From positions 248,001 through 312,000 of the forward strand of contig NZ_SWBP01000002.1 in assembly GCF_005116455.1 (NCBI RefSeq): a stretch of 64,000 bases of DNA, read 5' to 3'. The notes below the pieces were generated by a model. It had not been told where the DNA came from. It did no database searches and was given only the letters and a program-made list of their open reading frames with translations. The position numbers and the translations under genes are program-made. The DNA comes from Pedobacter cryophilus (GTDB lineage Bacteria > Bacteroidota > Bacteroidia > Sphingobacteriales > Sphingobacteriaceae). Positions 56,414 to 64,000 of the stretch are shown in pieces (within the stretch, counting starts at the first letter, position 1; each line of letters begins with the position of its first letter).

Positions 56414-56530
56414 GAAAAGCAATTTCATCATTTAAACGTTACGCTAGTCCCACTTTCCGCTGTATCTTTTTTCGCCCAAAAAGCTCAAAAAGGATGCCGC
56501 TGCAATTGGGTTTATTGTACTCGGGCTTTT
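56414..56530 (+). repeat. Dispersed 3'-end element, copy E
   Basis: GAAAAGCAATTTC, CGTTACGCTAGTCCCACTTT, CCGCTGTATC, a CTTTTT...AAAAAG hairpin region, then GGATGCCGCTGCAATTGGG. It starts directly after the ald stop in the same orientation. Opening block as in copy C; closing block as in A and D. Confidence 0.7.
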
Positions 56531-56547
56531 GCTACTATTTTAATTCC

Positions 56548-58602
56548 TTAAAACCTTAGGCCTAAACCCACAAAATAATTTCTATCAGCGGCAGCGTTAA
56601 AAAATCTGGTTCCAAAAGCATTTAAGTCATTACCCAAGCTGTATTTCTCATTTAAAATATTATCTGCACCAATATTAAAACTCAGTTTTGCTTTTTGAAT
56701 TTGCTTTTGCCAGCTCAATTTCATCATCACTAAATGATAGCTATCTGCAAATACACTTGCAGCATCATTTAAAGATGTTTTTCCGTTAAATTGATATTGC
56801 CCATATAAATTAAAACCTTTGCTAAGGTCTAAATTAACATTACTATTCCAGTTAATTTTAGGCACACCAGTTAGTAAATTGCCCGAAAAATTATTACTGC
56901 CAATAGTATAATCTCTAAATTTAAAATCATTTAAAGTTAAGGCATTATTAAAATCAAGGTTTTTAATAAAGCCTGTTTTATTATTTAAAATTTTAGTTTG
57001 AAGTGCTACTTCAATTCCTTTTTGGTTAGTTCCACCAGCATTCACAAAAAAATCTTGGTCATTAGCATTCAATCGCCTCACTATGGCATCGTTTAATCGG
57101 TAATAAAACGCCGAAATATCTAAATTAACGGCCTCAAATGGCGTTCTAAGCCTCATGCCTAATTCGTAATTCCAACCATTTTCTGATTTTAAATTGGTGT
57201 TTATTTTAGCGTCCGACGCTCTTATTTCGGCAGTAGTTGGGGTAGAAAATCCCTTGCTAATTATTCCGCGTAAAGCAATTTGGTTATTAATTAAATAAGA
57301 TAAACCCAACCTTGGCATCCATTGTGTTTTTAAGTTTTGAGAACCTGTAACCACCGCACTGCTAGATTCTGGTAAAGTTTCAAAGCTGTAACCGGCAAAA
57401 TTTAAGCTATTAGAAATCTCGGCTTTAAAGTGTTTGCCGCTTTGTAAAGCAAAACGAGTAAATACAAATTGTAGTTGATTTTTAATTCTATCGGCAGCTA
57501 AAATAGTGGTGGTTTCGCCTCTGTCATTTCCATAATTAAGGATAGCTGTATTTGTTTTTTGATATTCCCAACCAGTATTCCATTGGTATTTTAGTTTATT
57601 TTTTTGGTTGTTTTTTAACTCAAAATAAGTACGAACTGCAAAAGAATGTTCTTTACGTTTTTCATAATTGGTGATAAAAGGATTTTCAAAATTTGTATTG
57701 ATGCCTGAAATGGAAATGACATGTTTTAATTTGGGAGTGATTTGAATTTCATGCGCCAAGCCACCAAAAAAAGTTTTGTTATAAATTGCTGCTTTTTGTT
57801 CTTCAGCGCCAGGCGTATTTCCCACTCTTGGCCTAGCTCCTTGTGGGTTACTTTCAAATTGGGCGGGGTTTAATCCTCCGGGTGTTTCGTATCCTAAATC
57901 ACTGTAAAAGCCAGAGAATTTTAAAGTAGCTTTTTTAGCGTACCTCCACCTTTCTTGAGTCTGGAAAAAATATTTTTTTAGTTGACTGTGGTCTCTGTAA
58001 CCATCAGAAAGTTGTATGGCTTGATGAATATTGAAATCAAAATTCTTTCTGTTTTGATTGATACTGATATTTTGTCTCGCAAATCCATAAGAGCCAGCAC
58101 CTAAATTTAAAGATATTTCATCGGCTTTAGCCTGAGTATTTACCAATATTACCCCGCCAGAATTTGCTCCAAATAAACTGCCATCCGGACCTTTTAAAAT
58201 CTCTATATTGTTTATAGCAGATTGATCAATTAAGTTAAAATAAGTGTTTCCTCCACCATCAGTTAGCGGAAAATCATCATAATAAACTTTAATATTTCTA
58301 ACCCCAAAAGGAGAGCGTAACAAACTCCCACGAATAGAAATTCGGTAACTTCCAGGAGATCTTTCTTCCATTTTTACACCACTAATGGTATTTAAAACGG
58401 GCAAAAGAGAATTGACAGTGCTTTGCTGTATTTGTTTTGGATTGATCACTACTGCAGAAGAGGGTAAACCAAGCAAAGGTTGCTCAGATAAATAGGCTTT
58501 TACCGTTATTTCTTGTAAAATACGGGTGCTGTCTTTACCTTCCTGAGAGAATAAATTGGAAAATGAAAATAAAGAGAATAAGGTAAATAGGGCAATTTTC
58601 AT
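56548..58602 (-). CDS. TonB-dependent receptor
   Basis: 684 aa outer-membrane receptor with signal peptide (FTLFSLFSFSNLFSQ). A plug domain spans about 40-165 (LQEITVKAYL TonB-box-like; SYRISIRGSLLRSPFGVRNI; VYYDDFPLTDGGGNTYFN; IEILKGPDGSLFGANSGGVI), then a 22-strand-type barrel ending FVGLGLRF. No CarboxypepD_reg domain and no SusD partner, so it is not a Sus-type glycan importer; the layout fits siderophore, cobalamin or metal uptake. The ligand is unknown. Divergent from the OYE gene. Confidence 0.9.
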   Translation of the reverse strand: MKIALFTLFSLFSFSNLFSQEGKDSTRILQEITVKAYLSEQPLLGLPSSAVVINPKQIQQSTVNSLLPVLNTISGVKMEERSPGSYRISIRGSLLRSPFGVRNIKVYYDDFPLTDGGGNTYFNLIDQSAINNIEILKGPDGSLFGANSGGVILVNTQAKADEISLNLGAGSYGFARQNISINQNRKNFDFNIHQAIQLSDGYRDHSQLKKYFFQTQERWRYAKKATLKFSGFYSDLGYETPGGLNPAQFESNPQGARPRVGNTPGAEEQKAAIYNKTFFGGLAHEIQITPKLKHVISISGINTNFENPFITNYEKRKEHSFAVRTYFELKNNQKNKLKYQWNTGWEYQKTNTAILNYGNDRGETTTILAADRIKNQLQFVFTRFALQSGKHFKAEISNSLNFAGYSFETLPESSSAVVTGSQNLKTQWMPRLGLSYLINNQIALRGIISKGFSTPTTAEIRASDAKINTNLKSENGWNYELGMRLRTPFEAVNLDISAFYYRLNDAIVRRLNANDQDFFVNAGGTNQKGIEVALQTKILNNKTGFIKNLDFNNALTLNDFKFRDYTIGSNNFSGNLLTGVPKINWNSNVNLDLSKGFNLYGQYQFNGKTSLNDAASVFADSYHLVMMKLSWQKQIQKAKLSFNIGADNILNEKYSLGNDLNAFGTRFFNAAADRNYFVGLGLRF

Positions 58603-58771
58603 TGTTTATATTTGTGATACAAGGACTAATCTGTAAATAAGTTTTAATAATTTTAAAAAATCAAAAATAGCTTTTCAGAATTAATATTTTGATTGATGAT
58701 TTTTATTAAAATGTCATTTCTGCAACAAACCTTTTAGCGCTAACCTGTTCTATTAGTATAATTTAAATAGC

Positions 58772-59842
58772 ATGTCAAAATTATTCGAATCCATTCAAAT
58801 CAAGTCGGTAAATTTTAAAAATAGGTTAGTGGTTTCTCCCATGTGCCAATATTCTTCTCTAGATGGGTTTAGTAGCGATTGGCATTTGGTGAATTTGGGA
58901 AGCCGAGCGGTAGGAGGTGCAGCACTGGTGTTTTCTGAGGCTGCATCGGTGTCCCCAGAAGGTAGAATTACACCCTTTGATTTAGGAATTTGGAAGGATG
59001 AACATATTGAAGGTTTAAAAAGAATTACAGATTTTATATCCTCACAAGGCGCTGTCGCGGGTATTCAATTGGCACATGCAGGTAGAAAAGCAAGTCACTC
59101 TGAACCTTGGAACGTTAGCCAGTTAATTTCTCCAAACGAAGAAAATGGATGGGAAAGAGTTGCACCAAGTGCCCTGTCATTTCATGAAAACACTTTATTG
59201 CCCAAAGCTTTAGACAAAGCTGGAATTATAAAAGTTATTGAAGATTTTAGAATTGCAGCGCAAAGATCTTTAACCGCAGGGTTTAAGGTGATAGAAATTC
59301 ACGCTGCTCATGGCTATTTATTGCATCAGTTTTTATCGCCTTTGGCAAACCAAAGAACCGATGAATATGGTGGTTCTTTTGAGAACAGAATAAGGTTATT
59401 AATTGAAGTAACTCTAGCTATTCAAACAGTTTGGCCAAGTAACCTTCCGCTTTTTGTGCGCATTTCTGCTAGCGATTGGGCTAACGGAGGATGGAATATT
59501 GAAGAGTCGGTTTTGTTGTCAAAAATTTTGAAAGAGAAAGGTGTTGATTTAATAGATTGCTCTTCTGGCGGTTTAGTTGTTCATCAGTCTATCGAAGTAA
59601 AACCTTTATATCAAGTTCCATTTGCCCAAAAAATTAAAATAGAGGCTGATATATTAACTGGGGCAGTAGGTTTAATTACTACAGCCCAAGAAGCCGAATC
59701 AATTTTACAACAAGGCAAAGCCGATATGATTTTTATGGCCCGAGAGTTCATAAGAGATCCTTATTTTGCTTTAAGGGCTGCCCATCAATTAGAAGCCAAC
59801 GTGAAGTGGCCCATTCAGTACGAAAGAGGAAAATTTAGATAG
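58772..59842 (+). CDS. namA: Old-yellow-enzyme family NADPH dehydrogenase (NamA/YqjM type)
   Basis: 356 aa FMN-binding TIM barrel. Motifs: NRLVVSPMCQYSSLDGFSSD (the Cys of PMCQYS tunes the flavin in YqjM), IQLAHAGRKASHS, HAAHGYLLHQFLSPLANQRT (substrate-binding His pair), DEYGGSFENRIRLLIE, SSGGLVV, and the FMN phosphate site AREFIRDPYF. Reduces alpha,beta-unsaturated carbonyls or related xenobiotics; the physiological substrate is not known. Its stop abuts the stop of the convergent lactonase gene with no base in between. Confidence 0.9.
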   Translation: MSKLFESIQIKSVNFKNRLVVSPMCQYSSLDGFSSDWHLVNLGSRAVGGAALVFSEAASVSPEGRITPFDLGIWKDEHIEGLKRITDFISSQGAVAGIQLAHAGRKASHSEPWNVSQLISPNEENGWERVAPSALSFHENTLLPKALDKAGIIKVIEDFRIAAQRSLTAGFKVIEIHAAHGYLLHQFLSPLANQRTDEYGGSFENRIRLLIEVTLAIQTVWPSNLPLFVRISASDWANGGWNIEESVLLSKILKEKGVDLIDCSSGGLVVHQSIEVKPLYQVPFAQKIKIEADILTGAVGLITTAQEAESILQQGKADMIFMAREFIRDPYFALRAAHQLEANVKWPIQYERGKFR

Positions 59843-60991
59843 TTATTTTGCCGGAGTCATTTTTAGACAAACTGGACTGCCAACAGTAATTTTTTGATTA
59901 TTATAGTTTAGTAAACCCGTTTTTTTATTTCGTTTAAAAACATAAACATCATCTGAGTTTTGATTAGCAACCAATAAAAAGCGGTCGTTTGCAGTGATCA
60001 TAAAGTTACGAGGAGTTTTTCCTCTGCTACTTTCAGCACCAATTCTTTCTAATTCTCCTGTACTTTTATCTACCTTAAAAATCACTATTTCATTAACCGA
60101 GCCTCTATTTGTGGCGTAAAGGAATTTTCCATCATTAGATAAATGGATATCGGCAGCGCCATTTGTTCCTTTAAAATCAGCAGTATTCATGCTAATGTCT
60201 TGTAGGTGTTTTAGGGCTTTATCTTGGTAACTAAAAACAGAAACCATGGCTTTCATTTCAGCAATTACATAAACTCGGTTTGCTTGTTTGTTAAAAGCAA
60301 AATGTCGTGGTCCGTAACCGGGTTCTATTTTTGTAAAAGCTTGTGTAGCTTCAGAAAGTGGTTGAGCATTGTTTGGGTTGTATTGATAGGCATAAAGCTT
60401 ATCCGTTCCTAAATCTGCGCTGTAAAGAATATCTCCGGCTGGTGAGAAAATGGCTGAGTGCGCATGAGGCTCTTTTTGTCGGCTTTTATCAACGCTACTT
60501 CCTACATGTTGAACGAGCTGAGTTAATTTCCCAATACTGCCATCGTTATTTAAAGGTAAGGCACTTACATTTCCGCCTGCATAATTTGCGGTAAAAATAT
60601 ATTTATTATCATTAGCGATGCTAATATAGCAAGGCCCAGTACCTTTGGTGTCTTGTTCATTAATGAAATTTAGTTTACCTGTTTTTTGATTAAAGTTAAA
60701 AGCACTTACGCCGCCTTTTCTATCTGTACCGCTTTCATTTACCGAATAAACTTTTGTTCCATCATCGCTTATTGCTAAATAAGAAGGATTTTTTATCCCT
60801 TCTGAAGAAGATTCATAAGTAAGTGTGCCTTTTTTACTGTCAAATTTGTACACAAAAAGACCTTTATCTTGTGTTTTGGTATAAGTGCCAACAATTAAGT
60901 GGTAAAAACGAGTCTTCTTTTGTGCAATGCCCGAAAATGGGATAGCCACAAATAAAAGTAACAAAATAATGTTTTTGAAGCTGCTGATCAT
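59843..60991 (-). CDS. Lactonase-family seven-bladed beta-propeller protein, exported
   Basis: About 382 aa from ATG 60991 (MISSFKNIILLL); alternative ATGs at 61003 and 61018 give a longer leader. Signal peptide LLLLFVAIPFSGIAQ. Lactonase (6-phosphogluconolactonase, Pgl/YbhE-like) repeats: LIVGTYTKTQDKGLFVYKFD; NPSYLAISDDGTKVYSVNES; GPCYISIANDNKYIFTANYA; HAHSAIFSPAGDILYSADLG; GPRHFAFNKQANRVYVIAEM; PRNFMITANDRFLLVANQNS. The export signal makes a role in central metabolism unlikely. Convergent with namA. Confidence 0.85.
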   Translation of the reverse strand: MISSFKNIILLLLFVAIPFSGIAQKKTRFYHLIVGTYTKTQDKGLFVYKFDSKKGTLTYESSSEGIKNPSYLAISDDGTKVYSVNESGTDRKGGVSAFNFNQKTGKLNFINEQDTKGTGPCYISIANDNKYIFTANYAGGNVSALPLNNDGSIGKLTQLVQHVGSSVDKSRQKEPHAHSAIFSPAGDILYSADLGTDKLYAYQYNPNNAQPLSEATQAFTKIEPGYGPRHFAFNKQANRVYVIAEMKAMVSVFSYQDKALKHLQDISMNTADFKGTNGAADIHLSNDGKFLYATNRGSVNEIVIFKVDKSTGELERIGAESSRGKTPRNFMITANDRFLLVANQNSDDVYVFKRNKKTGLLNYNNQKITVGSPVCLKMTPAK

Positions 60992-61037
60992 GATTTTAAG
61001 CATTGAATTGGTGAGCAAGATAAAAGAAAATTCATAA

Positions 61038-61068
61038 AAAAAGAGCCTTCATCAATTGAAAGCTCTTT
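61038..61068 (-). terminator. Terminator of the L,D-transpeptidase-like gene
   Basis: AAAGAGCCTTCA / TGAAAGCTCTTT stem (one mismatched pair) with loop TCAAT; on the minus strand it is followed by TTTTTTTATG. It starts about 20 bp past the stop at 61089. Confidence 0.8.
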
Positions 61069-61088
61069 ACATAAATATGGAATATTTT

Positions 61089-61925
61089 TTATGATCGTGG
61101 AATATTTGAAAAGTTAGTATAGGCCATTTCTTGGTTAAGAAATTTAGATTGGTAACTTTTGGTATTTCCGTTGATAAACATGCAGGTCTTATCTTTTATC
61201 AATCTAATTACTTTATCATTAAGTTCAACAGGTACAGCTGGGCAGCCAAAACTTCTACCTAAGCGACCGGTTGATTTAATAAAATTTTCACTCACGTAAG
61301 AAGCTCCATGTACAACAATAGCTCTGTTTCTTGCTTTATCATTAATTCCTTTATCGTGGCCATCTAATCTTAATGATAATCCATGCTTACCTATGTAAGT
61401 CTCGCTGGTCACATAAAAGCCTAAACTACTTTGGTGTGATTCTTCAATATTAGAAAAAGAATTTGCCAAATCTCCTCCACTTCCTTGTCCGTGGGCAACG
61501 TAAGTATTTAAAAGTAATTTGTTCTTTTCAAGATCTATAATCCACATTCTTTTTTCAGAACTAGGTCTTGTAAAATCAATAACAGTAATAATTTGCTTGT
61601 CTTGATTTAATTTGTGGTTGTTATTTAGATTGTAAAAACCAATAATAGCTTTTTCAAATACAGGTAAAGCTAAATTTGCTTCTTTTAATGAAGCATCTTC
61701 ATAAACTTTATTTAAATAGTTAATAAATAAAATTGCTTTAGTATTTGTTTCTGGTGCTTTTTCGTAATCTATTTTACTTGGGGCACTTATCTCAATTGTG
61801 GTAACAGGTGTAATCTCTTTTTTTCTGTCTGTTTTCCAGCTAATGTTAGGTAATGTTAAGGTAACTACCGCTACTAATACACCAAAAACAGAATAAACTT
61901 TAACTCTTTTTTTTCTTAAACCCAT
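61089..61925 (-). CDS. Murein L,D-transpeptidase-family protein (YkuD_2 type)
   Basis: 278 aa. One N-terminal membrane helix or signal (VYSVFGVLVAVVTLTLP), a linker, then a catalytic domain: ITVIDFTRPSSEKRMWIIDL, NTYVAHGQGSGG, SSLGFYVTSETYIGKHGLSL, RLDGHDKGIND, IVVHGASYVS and GRSFGCPAVP with catalytic Cys228 and His of VVHGASY. Family members form or hydrolyse 3-3 links, or attach proteins, in peptidoglycan. The strongly conserved HG...GCP pair is intact. It is followed by a terminator. Likely periplasmic. Confidence 0.87.
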   Translation of the reverse strand: MGLRKKRVKVYSVFGVLVAVVTLTLPNISWKTDRKKEITPVTTIEISAPSKIDYEKAPETNTKAILFINYLNKVYEDASLKEANLALPVFEKAIIGFYNLNNNHKLNQDKQIITVIDFTRPSSEKRMWIIDLEKNKLLLNTYVAHGQGSGGDLANSFSNIEESHQSSLGFYVTSETYIGKHGLSLRLDGHDKGINDKARNRAIVVHGASYVSENFIKSTGRLGRSFGCPAVPVELNDKVIRLIKDKTCMFINGNTKSYQSKFLNQEMAYTNFSNIPRS

Positions 61926-62022
61926 GATTTAAATTAGTTTATATTTTTTGTACGAAACCAAGCCTTAATTGTTTCTCTTTATTGTGACTTAGTTTATACT
62001 TTGAAATTTCAATTGTGTGACT

Positions 62023-62709
62023 CTAATTTTTTAAATAATCAACTTCAAATTCTTTTTTAGAATAATTTAATGATAAAACCCTGTTATAGAGAAACTGGAT
62101 TGCCATTTTATCCAAGATAGGTATTTTTTGGGCAGTAAGCGATTTTTCATAAGCTTTCTCATCACTAAAAATGGTTTTCCCTAACAAATTTTCAGAACTA
62201 AAAACTTTATAGGAGTGAGACATTAAGCCTAAAGCATGGCAAAACTCATGGCGTAAAACCTCATATTTTTTTTGATTGACTAAAGAAGGATGGATGTAAA
62301 GGTCGGCTTTTAAAAATTCATGACGTTTATTTAACGTAGGGCGCATAAATCCAAAGGGAACTTTGTCATTCTTAAAAGCAATGTTATGCTCAAAATTTGA
62401 TAAATTATCTTCAAAATGAACCACAAAATTTCCATTTGATTTTACTAACTGAATAGGGATGTTTCCTAATTCTGGTCTTATTTCATCAATAAGTTGAAGC
62501 ACTTTATCATAATCAACTGATGAGTATTTGCCTGTACATTCTACCAAAATAGGTTTTTCCCATCGGCTTAACCAAGCGTTTTTATAAAATGCAGTTTCCC
62601 CAAAATAGTGAACAACTTCTTTATCATAAAAAGAATTGGATGGGATTTCACTTCTATTTGTTGAGAATAGAAACGAATAGATAAGAATTGCAATTAAATT
62701 ATACGCCAC
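62023..62709 (-). CDS. Exported zincin-like metalloprotease (putative)
   Basis: 228 aa. A hydrophobic start (MAYNLIAILIYSFLFS) suggests export. The motif H154-E-F-C-H158-A-L-G161-L-M-S-H165 is a metzincin-like HExxHxxG with the third His one residue later than in the standard HExxHxxGxxH, and the preceding beta-strand region (RPTLNKRHEFLKADLYIHPS) is typical of such folds. A DUF2927-like pattern is also possible. Substrate unknown. It may be processed or secreted; it is not clearly linked to neighbours. Confidence 0.65.
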   Translation of the reverse strand: MAYNLIAILIYSFLFSTNRSEIPSNSFYDKEVVHYFGETAFYKNAWLSRWEKPILVECTGKYSSVDYDKVLQLIDEIRPELGNIPIQLVKSNGNFVVHFEDNLSNFEHNIAFKNDKVPFGFMRPTLNKRHEFLKADLYIHPSLVNQKKYEVLRHEFCHALGLMSHSYKVFSSENLLGKTIFSDEKAYEKSLTAQKIPILDKMAIQFLYNRVLSLNYSKKEFEVDYLKN

Positions 62710-62764
62710 ATTAAACGTTAAGACTTCTATATACGTTTAATATGTTTTTTTATTGTTCAAAGTA

Positions 62765-62986
62765 TTAAATGAACCAGTCGTTATCTTTTTCTGGTGTGAA
62801 AAAGTTTTTCTTTCTACCTTCTCTTAAATATTTATAGAACGATAAACTAATCCAGATTAATAATATAGGTGTTAATATAAAAAGAAGGCTAAGTAGTGTA
62901 GAAGTTAACTCTAAGAGTAATAATATTCCGATAGCAACAAAAAATAAAAAGGTCGAAATTAAAGAATAGGCAGGGTTTTGTATCAT
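62765..62986 (-). CDS. Small two-helix membrane protein
   Basis: 73 aa: two hydrophobic helices (YSLISTFLFFVAIGILLLLE; SLLFILTPILLIWISLSFY), then a basic tail KYLREGRKKNFF and PEKDNDWFI. No family recognised. The coding frame is supported by the clean membrane pattern and basic C-terminus. Confidence 0.55.
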   Translation of the reverse strand: MIQNPAYSLISTFLFFVAIGILLLLELTSTLLSLLFILTPILLIWISLSFYKYLREGRKKNFFTPEKDNDWFI

Positions 62987-63099
62987 ATTTAAGCTCTTTA
63001 CTGCTCAAATAAACGTGTTTTGTAGTAAAAAAGTTTTTGTATTTAAACGTTTTATGAAATAGAAATACTAAATATTTTCTCCAGTACCTTGTTCCTTTT

Positions 63100-63453
63100 T
63101 TACAAAGTATTTTCTTCATTTGGATTTTTAGGTAGCCAATAAAGGTAGTAATAGCCCAAAGTAAATACTCCCATAAAAAAAGGAATTAATGATAGATGTT
63201 TAAACGTAACATCACCATAAACCAAATGACTATCAAATTCTAAAAATTCTGTTACCATCCAATAAGAATTGGCTAAAATCCAAAGTGAAATAGCCAAATT
63301 ATGGCAAAGTTCAGAAACCATTTTTCGAGTTCTGTAAGCTATAATTACAGCTATAGTTAAGGTAGGAACAATCATAATAATTCCTAAAGGTTTTAAAAAC
63401 AAACACCAGCTGATGTCTTTTAATAGCCAAAAAACAATATGGAGATTCTCCAT
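63100..63453 (-). CDS. Small conserved membrane protein
   Basis: 117 aa from ATG 63453 (MENLHIVFWLLKDISW); a start 12 codons further upstream (63489) is possible. Four hydrophobic segments: LKDISWCLFLKPLGIIMIVP, TLTIAVIIAYRTR, LAISLWILANSYWMVTEFL and LIPFFMGVFTLGYYYLYWLP, ending with an acidic tail (KNPNEENTL). The pattern with W, H and Y residues in the helices recurs in uncharacterised Bacteroidota proteins. Function unknown. Confidence 0.65.
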   Translation of the reverse strand: MENLHIVFWLLKDISWCLFLKPLGIIMIVPTLTIAVIIAYRTRKMVSELCHNLAISLWILANSYWMVTEFLEFDSHLVYGDVTFKHLSLIPFFMGVFTLGYYYLYWLPKNPNEENTL

Positions 63454-63587
63454 TTTTCTGTATTTGATGGGAATAGTGTAATGAGGCATTGATTGATGAT
63501 GATTTTTTTGATTTTACAAGGTAAATATGATGAATTGTTTGGAGAAATTAAATCATCTTTTTTGGCTTCTGATTTCAAAATGGCTAT

Positions 63588-63807
63588 TTCGCTCGTTTGC
63601 AACGAGTGCTTAACCCTTTATTTGGTTTGCAACCATTTTTAGCCAAAAATGTACAAATGAACACGAATTTTTAATTTTGAGTTTTTGCTATGCCTCAAAC
63701 TAAGGAAAGCGAGGCATTATTGCGCTCGTTTGTAACGAGTACTTAAACTAGTTCCTTGGTTTGCAACCATTTTTTTTGCCACAAATGCACAAACGAAAAC
63801 GAAAATT
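63588..63807. repeat. Two copies of a palindromic (REP-like) unit
   Basis: Copy 1 is 63588-63675, copy 2 is 63722-63807. Each starts with a hairpin GCTCGTTTGCAACGAGT (63591-63607) or GCTCGTTTGTAACGAGT (63724-63740), then TGGTTTGCAACCA (63623-63635 and 63757-63769), then a GCCA.AAATG.ACAAA block and a CACGAATTTTTA / AACGAAAATTTTA end. A third hairpin ATGCCTC...GAGGCAT lies between (63690-63717). These fill the 318-bp gap 63490-63807; no gene is seen there. Confidence 0.75.
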
Positions 63808-64000
63808 TTACTCAGCTCTCAAAATTTTCTCCATCTTCCTTCCTTTTGCCAATTCATCTACCAACTTATCTAAATATCTTACTTGTTGGGTTAACGAGTT
63901 TGTGATTTCTTCTACACGATAGCCACAAATTAAACCTGTAATAAGATGAGTGTTTGGGTTTATTTTAGCGTTTTGAAAGAATTTTTCAAAAGTTACTTTT
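63808..64000 (-). CDS. DUF2200-family protein, C-terminal part (5' end outside window)
   Basis: Minus-strand frame open from the window end to the stop at 63808-63810. It encodes about 63 residues: [63 protein letters not shown]. This is the characteristic C-terminal half of DUF2200 proteins (about 115 aa), cytosolic, of unknown function. The start lies beyond the window. Confidence 0.85.
   Translation of the reverse strand, partial: KVTFEKFFQNAKINPNTHLITGLICGYRVEEITNSLTQQVRYLDKLVDELAKGRKMEKILRAE

Noticed and set aside
62889-63119. 76-residue frame overlapping the small membrane protein gene
   Set aside because: Lys/Phe-rich translation of AT-rich intergenic DNA, without the clean helix pattern of its neighbour.

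Overview
The window is chromosomal DNA of an AT-rich Bacteroidota, most likely a member of the Sphingobacteriaceae (Pedobacter-like). The signs are protein families largely confined to that phylum (DUF6702, DUF6913, DUF4288, DUF3891 and DUF2652 proteins, a 665-residue IspG, DUF4143 AAA ATPases, HD-PycTM), candidate promoters of the TAnnTTTG type instead of sigma70 boxes, and few Shine-Dalgarno sites. No prophage, insertion sequence or CRISPR array was seen. Most genes are housekeeping, with small accessory insertions between them.

Layout. 1-847: the 3' end of an unknown gene and a three-copy 110-bp intergenic repeat. 847-6953: a methyltransferase facing the minus-strand elongasome operon mreC-mreD-mrdA-rodA (without mreB next to it), then msrA. 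7069-9359: two small exported proteins and a DUF4143 ATPase with palindromes on its promoter. 9731-14416: an M1 peptidase, a HupE/UreJ protein and a DUF6702 protein. A ParE-type toxin-antitoxin pair is inserted here between two copies of the DUF6702 gene tail, followed by a shortened ORF6N gene. 14562-18096: a lipoprotein, an RlmI-like methyltransferase and the MlaFE-type lipid ABC transporter. 18175-23450: an SDR enzyme, a PspC/LiaF-like/RDD membrane cluster, and ispG. 23485-32218: a second DUF4143 ATPase with its own tandem palindromes, an alpha/beta hydrolase, a 1249-residue phosphoesterase/outer-membrane-barrel fusion, a beta-propeller lipoprotein, and an HD-PycTM gene whose 3' end overlaps a cyclase-like DUF2652 gene. 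32305-43665: tRNA-Met, START-domain gene-lptF-GT2-ribBA, tamB divergent from tsaD-pth, and an ArsC/Spx-like gene. 43739-51255: a CarboxypepD_reg protein, a second M1 peptidase, a fatty acid desaturase, and ligA-DUF6913-dapA. 51282-56408: a LytTR/LytS two-component pair with a LiaF-like sensor, a DUF3891 gene and alanine dehydrogenase. 56548-64000: a TonB receptor, an OYE-family reductase, a lactonase-fold protein, an L,D-transpeptidase, a zincin, small membrane proteins, a palindromic repeat pair and the 3' end of a DUF2200 gene.

How the genes work together. Envelope functions dominate: cell elongation (MreCD/PBP2/RodA), lipid and LPS traffic (MlaFE, LptF-like, TamB), envelope stress sensing (PspC, LiaF-like, LytS/LytTR), peptidoglycan remodelling (L,D-transpeptidase) and secreted peptidases.

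The most unusual signals are: (i) the convergent, overlapping HD-PycTM/DUF2652 pair, which has the parts of a cyclic-nucleotide signalling or defence circuit; (ii) two DUF4143 ATPases, each with a private tandem palindrome at its promoter; (iii) a toxin-antitoxin pair bracketed by 93-bp copies of a host gene tail that differ mostly at synonymous positions; (iv) a family of six intergenic elements, five lying just downstream of, and co-oriented with, a gene; (v) a phosphoesterase/kinase-like/barrel fusion. All functional statements rest on reading motifs by eye; no database search was run.
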